A stretch of DNA of 26,173 nt from positions 1 through 26,173 of the forward strand of contig SFOH01000027.1 in NCBI GenBank assembly GCA_004552485.1, read 5' to 3'. The notes under the pieces were generated by a model, which was not told the origin of the DNA, made no database searches, and was given only the letters and a program-made list of their open reading frames with translations. Positions 23,167-26,173 of this stretch are shown piece after piece; within the stretch, counting starts at the first letter, position 1, and each line of letters opens with the position of its first letter. Origin of the DNA: Bacteroidales bacterium (lineage in GTDB: Bacteria > Bacteroidota > Bacteroidia > Bacteroidales > Muribaculaceae). Both the position numbers and the translations under genes were made by a program.

Positions 23167-24147
23167 ATGACGCCCGTACAGATAACACGGTTCATGCACT
23201 CACGATGGGTGCTCTTCATCATGGCAGCCGCCCTGGTGATGGTAGCCGCGTTGTCGTTCGGCCACGTGGCGCCGGCGGCAGGCACCGTCGACCGCGGCAT
23301 CGCCTTCCCCAGCGCCAACCTCTGGATCGAGAACGCCCGGGCGAGCATGTGGGTGAACACGCTGCTGACGCTGGCCGTGGCCACGCTGATGGTGGCGCTG
23401 AACCGCACCTACAACCTGCTGCGCACGTCCACGCTGCTCGACGCCTCGCTCTTCCTGCTCATGTCGCTGGCGACGCCCATGCTCGCCGAGGGTCTCAACA
23501 CCGGCACAATGCTCGCCCTCGTGCTCCTCGCCTGCCTCTTCCTGCTCTATTCCACCTATCAGAGCGGATACTGCCGCGAGCGCATCTTCCTCATCTTCTT
23601 CATGCTCTCGCTGGCCACGATGACGCAGTACTGCTACGTGGTCTACATCCCCGTCTTCATCGTGGGCACCGCCCAGATGCGCATCTTCAACCTCAAGACC
23701 CTGCTGGCCACCGTCATGGGCCTCATAACGCCCTGGTTCGTCCTCCTCGGTTGCGGCATCGTCGGTTTCTCCGAGCTCCGCTTCCCGGACATCGCCGGCG
23801 CCGTCGCCTCGTTCTCGCTGGCCGCGAACTTCCCGCTGATTGTCGCCGTCGTGGTGAGCGCCGCCATGCTCGTGGTGGGATGGTGCCTCAACTTCCCGCG
23901 CATGATCGCCTACAACGCCCACATGCGCGCCTACAACGGCACGCTCTCAGTGCTCTCCCTCGTCACTCTGCTGGCGCTCTGCTTCGACTTCACGAACATG
24001 GCCGCATACGCCCCCGTGGCATACATGTGCGCCGGTTTCTACATAGGCCGCTTCTTCGCGGCTACTCCCTCACAACGCTCTTACATACCCATCATAACCA
24101 TATTTAGTTTATACACAGCCCTGTTGATATGGACTCTAATGCATTAA
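23167..24147 (+). CDS. Unrecognised polytopic membrane protein upstream of pdxB
   Basis: This 326-residue protein is very hydrophobic, with about nine or ten predicted membrane segments by eye (near residues 14-32, 62-78, 90-106, 112-130, 139-170, 178-200, 221-240, 258-275, 279-298 and 306-323). There is no cleavable signal peptide. Short polar loops carry Arg/Lys mainly on alternating sides (HSR, NRTYNLLR, YCRER, NFPRM, TPSQR). I cannot assign a family. The layout resembles the uncharacterised integral membrane proteins common in Bacteroidota, some of them DUF6427-like, but this is not a firm match. The 3' end overlaps the pdxB start by 19 bases, so the two are translationally coupled and share the promoter at 22965-22996. 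The Met start follows an A-rich stretch (AAAGAAAAGAAATG) 10 bases upstream; a short out-of-frame ATG-CAC-TGA precedes it. Confidence 0.8.
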   Translation: MTPVQITRFMHSRWVLFIMAAALVMVAALSFGHVAPAAGTVDRGIAFPSANLWIENARASMWVNTLLTLAVATLMVALNRTYNLLRTSTLLDASLFLLMSLATPMLAEGLNTGTMLALVLLACLFLLYSTYQSGYCRERIFLIFFMLSLATMTQYCYVVYIPVFIVGTAQMRIFNLKTLLATVMGLITPWFVLLGCGIVGFSELRFPDIAGAVASFSLAANFPLIVAVVVSAAMLVVGWCLNFPRMIAYNAHMRAYNGTLSVLSLVTLLALCFDFTNMAAYAPVAYMCAGFYIGRFFAATPSQRSYIPIITIFSLYTALLIWTLMH

Positions 24148-25172
24148 AACGTAAAAAGCTGCATTTTATAGTTGAAGAGAACATACCTTACATGCGCGGA
24201 ACGCTTGAGCCTTACGGCACCGTGGAATACCTGGCCTCCGACGCCATCGACCACGATGCGGCCATGCGGGCCGACGCTCTCCTTGTGCGCACACGCACAC
24301 GCTGTGACGCCGCTCTTCTCGCCGACACCCCCGTGCGCCTCGTCGCCACCGCCACCATCGGCACCGACCACATAGACCTGGCCTGGTGCGAGGCCAACGG
24401 CATCCGCGTGGCCAACGCCCCGGGCTGCAACGCCCCGGCCGTGGCCCAGTACGTGCTCAGCGCCCTGGCCAACCTCGCCAACCGCCGCATCCACCAGTAC
24501 CGCATGGGCATCGTCGGCGTCGGCCACGTCGGCCGCATCGTGCAGCAGTGGGCCGCCTCGCTGGGCATCGAACTCATGCTCTGCGACCCGCCACGCCAGC
24601 GCGCCGAGGGCGGCGACCAGTGGCACACACTCACCGAGCTCGCCGAGAACTGCGACGTCATCACCTTTCACACCCCACTGACCAAAGAAGGCCCTGACGC
24701 CACATACCACATGGCCGGACGTGAGTTCTTCCACGCCTGCCGACGCGCACCCATCATCATCAACGCCGCACGCGGCCCCGTCGCCGACACCGAGGCCATC
24801 ATCGAAGCCATCAAAGAAGGCCGCATCTACCAGGCCGTCATCGACACCTGGGAGGGCGAACCCAACATCTCGCGCGAGCTGCTGGACATCACCTCCATCG
24901 CCACGCCGCACATCGCCGGATACAGCCGCCAGGGCAAGATGCGCGCCACCCGCGCCGTCCTCGACGCCGTCACCGAGACCTTCTCGCTGCCGCCCATCCC
25001 CTTCACCGGCGAGCGCCCCACGCCCGTGCTCCAGCACGTTAACCTGCCGCAGCTGCTGTGGTCCTACGACCCCTACGCCGACGACACCGCCCTGCGCCAC
25101 TCGCCCGAGTCCTTCGAGACCCTCCGCAACACCTACGCCCTCCGCTCCGAGCCCCAGCGCCTCCGCCGCTGA
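24129..25172 (+). CDS. pdxB: 4-phosphoerythronate dehydrogenase
   Basis: This 347-residue D-2-hydroxyacid dehydrogenase should oxidise 4-phosphoerythronate in DXP-independent-of-R5P (PdxB/SerC/PdxA/PdxJ) pyridoxal phosphate synthesis. The N-terminus VEENIPYMRGTLEPYG matches the PdxB-specific 'ENIPY' start. The Rossmann motif is GIVGVGHVGR (127-136). Catalytic residues are Arg215 in NAARG, Glu244 in WEGEP and His261 in PHIAGYS, with the PdxB-typical PHIAGYSRQGK. The C-terminal PdxB dimerisation region is present (about 285-347). The start at 24129 overlaps the upstream membrane-protein gene by 19 bases; it is supported by the N-terminal family motif. The first 20 codons are strikingly AT-rich in a GC-rich gene. 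No other pdx gene lies in the window. Confidence 0.95.
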   Translation: MDSNALKRKKLHFIVEENIPYMRGTLEPYGTVEYLASDAIDHDAAMRADALLVRTRTRCDAALLADTPVRLVATATIGTDHIDLAWCEANGIRVANAPGCNAPAVAQYVLSALANLANRRIHQYRMGIVGVGHVGRIVQQWAASLGIELMLCDPPRQRAEGGDQWHTLTELAENCDVITFHTPLTKEGPDATYHMAGREFFHACRRAPIIINAARGPVADTEAIIEAIKEGRIYQAVIDTWEGEPNISRELLDITSIATPHIAGYSRQGKMRATRAVLDAVTETFSLPPIPFTGERPTPVLQHVNLPQLLWSYDPYADDTALRHSPESFETLRNTYALRSEPQRLRR

Positions 25173-25278
25173 CCCCGGCCGCCACCCCACGCTGACAGCG
25201 ATGCCGCCTCTGGCCGGTGCCTGGCTCGAGATGAGCATCGCCGCCCAAATCCGCCCCACCGCCTGGTAATCCACCCCC

Positions 25279-25335
25279 CTAAGCCTTATTAGCCTAATTG
25301 GACCAATTGGTCTAATTGGACTAATTAGTCTTATA
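25279..25335. repeat. 9-bp-period tandem repeat array A
   Basis: Six units in strict 9-base register: CTAAGCCTT, ATTAGCCTA, ATTGGACCA, ATTGGTCTA, ATTGGACTA and ATTAGTCTT, closed by ATA. The array is preceded by a C-run. Unit identity varies at fixed positions while the period stays exact. Confidence 0.85.
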
Positions 25336-25524
25336 TTGCTGTCCGATAAAAGTTGAGAATGCCATAAAAACACGGCTCGGCTGCTGATTCTAAGGCGTTC
25401 GAGTTTGTTTTTCTGATTTCCAAGTCGCCGAAATCTCGCCCCGACTTCGGTCACCGTATAAGCGACCGGGAACGCCAGCGTCTGCACACCCTGGCTACCC
25501 TAATGGACGGCTCTGCCGTCTCCC
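25336..25524. other. Unidentified segment flanked by matching repeat arrays (possible mobile-element remnant)
   Basis: This 189-base segment begins TTGCTGTCCGATAAAAGTTG, differs in composition from the neighbouring genes, and is bracketed by two near-identical 9-bp-period arrays. The minus strand is open from a GTG at 25487 (MQTLAFPVAYTVTEVG...) through the segment, and the frame simply continues into antisense pdxB, so it is not a credible gene. GACGGC (25506-25511) and GCCGTC (25515-25520) form a small hairpin next to array B. A TGTCCGATAAAAGTT-like end is reminiscent of insertion-sequence termini, but I cannot name an element. Confidence 0.35.
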
Positions 25525-25572
25525 CTAAGCCTTATTAGTCTAATTGGTCTAATTGGTCCAATTGGTCTTATA
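25525..25572. repeat. 9-bp-period tandem repeat array B
   Basis: Five units in strict 9-base register: CTAAGCCTT, ATTAGTCTA, ATTGGTCTA, ATTGGTCCA and ATTGGTCTT, closed by ATA. It has the same first unit, the same closing GTCTTATA and the same preceding C-run as array A, with one unit fewer. Confidence 0.85.
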
Positions 25573-25604
25573 ACATACCACTCCGGGATTTGACACCGGA
25601 GAGA

Positions 25605-25645
25605 ACCACAAAGCCGCGCGCCCGGAGGGCACGCGGCTTTGTGGT
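25605..25645. terminator. Strong hairpin between convergent genes
   Basis: ACCACAAAGCCGCG (25605-25618) pairs perfectly with CGCGGCTTTGTGGT (25632-25645), a 14-bp stem with a 13-base loop. It lies between the ends of pdxB (plus) and the right-edge gene (minus) and could end transcripts from both sides. No long T-tract follows on either strand. Confidence 0.6.
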
Positions 25646-25660
25646 GTTGGGGAGGGATGA

Positions 25661-25698
25661 ATCAGCTGAGCGGGCCGGGTAGGCCCGGCTCAGCTGAT
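25661..25698 (-). terminator. Terminator-like hairpin after the right-edge gene
   Basis: ATCAGCTGAGCGGGCC (25661-25676) pairs with GGCCCGGCTCAGCTGAT (25682-25698) with one bulged base and a 5-base loop. On the minus strand it starts 13 bases after the stop codon of the right-edge gene. The following minus-strand tail is only moderately T-rich (TCATCCCTCCCC). Confidence 0.6.
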
Positions 25699-25711
25699 GG
25701 GGGGATGTCGG

Positions 25712-26173
25712 TTAGTTCCAGGTGAGGTTCCAGATGGAGACGCGGTCTTTGTTGGCGGCGGCACCGGTGATGCCGTCGTTGACGATCTCGATGGTGAAGT
25801 CACCGGTGTAGTTCACGTCGAGGCTGTAGGTGAAGGCCTGGAGTTTGGTGACGGGGTCAACGGTGACGGTGTCGGTCTTGACAACGTTGCCGGAGGCGTC
25901 CTTGATGTTGACGGTGAACTGGCACTTGGCCTCAGTAAAGGCGAAGCCGTAGCTGAAGGTGAGGGTCTTGATGCCGCCGGAGATGACGGGCGACACGAGG
26001 CGGCCGAGGGCACCGGCTTTACCGTTGAGGGTGGGAGCGAGTGTGCCGGCTTTGCCGATGAATCCGAAGTAGGGGTTGGATGCCTTTGCGGGGTCATCGT
26101 CACCGCCGAGGATGATGGCGTTTTCGGCTGTCCAGCCGGTGGCGTTGGTGTAGGTTCCGTAGGGGCTTGCCTT
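25712..26173 (-). CDS. C-terminal beta-rich domain of an apparently exported protein (partial)
   Basis: The frame is open from the right edge for 153 codons to a TAA at 25712-25714, so the true start lies outside the window; an internal GTG at 25996 is not a believable start. The visible part begins with YTNATGWTAENAIILGG, passes through GRLVSPVISGGIKTLTFSYG and CQFTVNIKDASGNVVKTD, and ends DRVSIWNLTWN. Alternating hydrophobic and polar residues, 'WTAENA' and the terminal 'IWNLTW' resemble the beta-sandwich end domain found on many secreted or surface Bacteroidales proteins, often with nuclease-like or adhesive partner domains. The function of this protein cannot be judged from the fragment. 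Two hairpins lie just downstream of its stop. Confidence 0.75.
   Translation of the reverse strand, partial: KASPYGTYTNATGWTAENAIILGGDDDPAKASNPYFGFIGKAGTLAPTLNGKAGALGRLVSPVISGGIKTLTFSYGFAFTEAKCQFTVNIKDASGNVVKTDTVTVDPVTKLQAFTYSLDVNYTGDFTIEIVNDGITGAAANKDRVSIWNLTWN

Larger units (their letters stand above)
25173..25711. other. Gene-free spacer with repeats, unidentified segment and hairpins
   Basis: This is 539 bases between convergent genes. Going right: about 100 bases of GC-rich sequence with no recognised content (25173-25278), a 9-bp-period array (25279-25335), an unidentified segment of intermediate composition (25336-25524), a second 9-bp-period array (25525-25572), and two hairpins (25605-25698). 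No gene is supported. Confidence 0.7.

Noticed and set aside
25335..25487. Small minus-strand protein starting at a GTG (MQTLAFPVAYTVTEVG...)
   Set aside because: The frame has no stop and runs on through the repeat array into antisense pdxB; there is no credible initiation site.
25279..25572. Possible CRISPR array
   Set aside because: Units are 9 bases long and contiguous with no spacers; no cas gene is nearby.

Overview
The window is chromosomal DNA from a GC-rich member of the Bacteroidales (Bacteroidota). The evidence is a SusC/SusD outer-membrane pair, a DUF3822 gene next to rsmD, an SUI1/YciH gene, a DUF4465 lipoprotein, and three promoters that fit the Bacteroidota primary sigma pattern: a TTG-type -33 element, exactly 20 bases, then TAnnTTTG. 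The high GC and the preference for C-ending codons suggest a gut lineage such as Muribaculaceae or a GC-rich relative (Alistipes-like). That placement is an inference.

Layout. (1) Positions 1-3484, minus strand: a SusC TonB-dependent transporter followed by the first 119 codons of its SusD lipoprotein, the edge of a glycan or peptide uptake locus. (2) 3485-4198: a 714-base divergent spacer of AT-rich DNA interrupted by two very GC-rich blocks, with hairpins and candidate promoters. (3) 4199-13154, plus strand: a tight seven-gene run, topA, an RluA-type pseudouridine synthase, DUF3822, rsmD, a small lipoprotein, an SUI1-fold factor, and an AddA-like helicase-nuclease. Gaps are 0-13 bases with one overlap and no internal terminator, so it is probably one operon for DNA topology and repair plus rRNA modification and translation. 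(4) 13159-14115: a DUF4465 lipoprotein with its own promoter and terminator. (5) 14233-16455: DUF177/YceD, rpmF and fabH between a clear promoter and a clear terminator; this links ribosome biogenesis to fatty-acid initiation, here without plsX. (6) 16484-18902: the ribosome-assembly GTPases era and der, each preceded by repeat or hairpin sequence. (7) 18936-22922: an acyl-CoA ligase, a prephenate dehydratase (phenylalanine synthesis) and a divergent PurD (purine synthesis). (8) 22965-25172: a promoter, a structured leader of about 160 bases, an unrecognised polytopic membrane protein, and pdxB (vitamin B6 synthesis), which overlaps it by 19 bases. (9) 25173-25711: a gene-free spacer with two 9-bp-period repeat arrays flanking an unidentified segment, then two strong hairpins. 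(10) 25712-26173, minus strand: the C-terminal part of an apparently exported beta-rich protein that runs off the right edge.

Most of the window is well-known housekeeping content. I do not see a defence system, prophage, CRISPR array, tRNA, rRNA or intact insertion sequence. The less explained material is in the spacers: 9-bp-period repeats at three loci, a 28-base palindromic repeat shared by two loci more than 13 kb apart, a four-fold 10-bp-phased GYTAA array upstream of the yceD-rpmF-fabH promoter, the structured leader before the membrane protein-pdxB pair, and the GC-rich islands in the susC/topA spacer.
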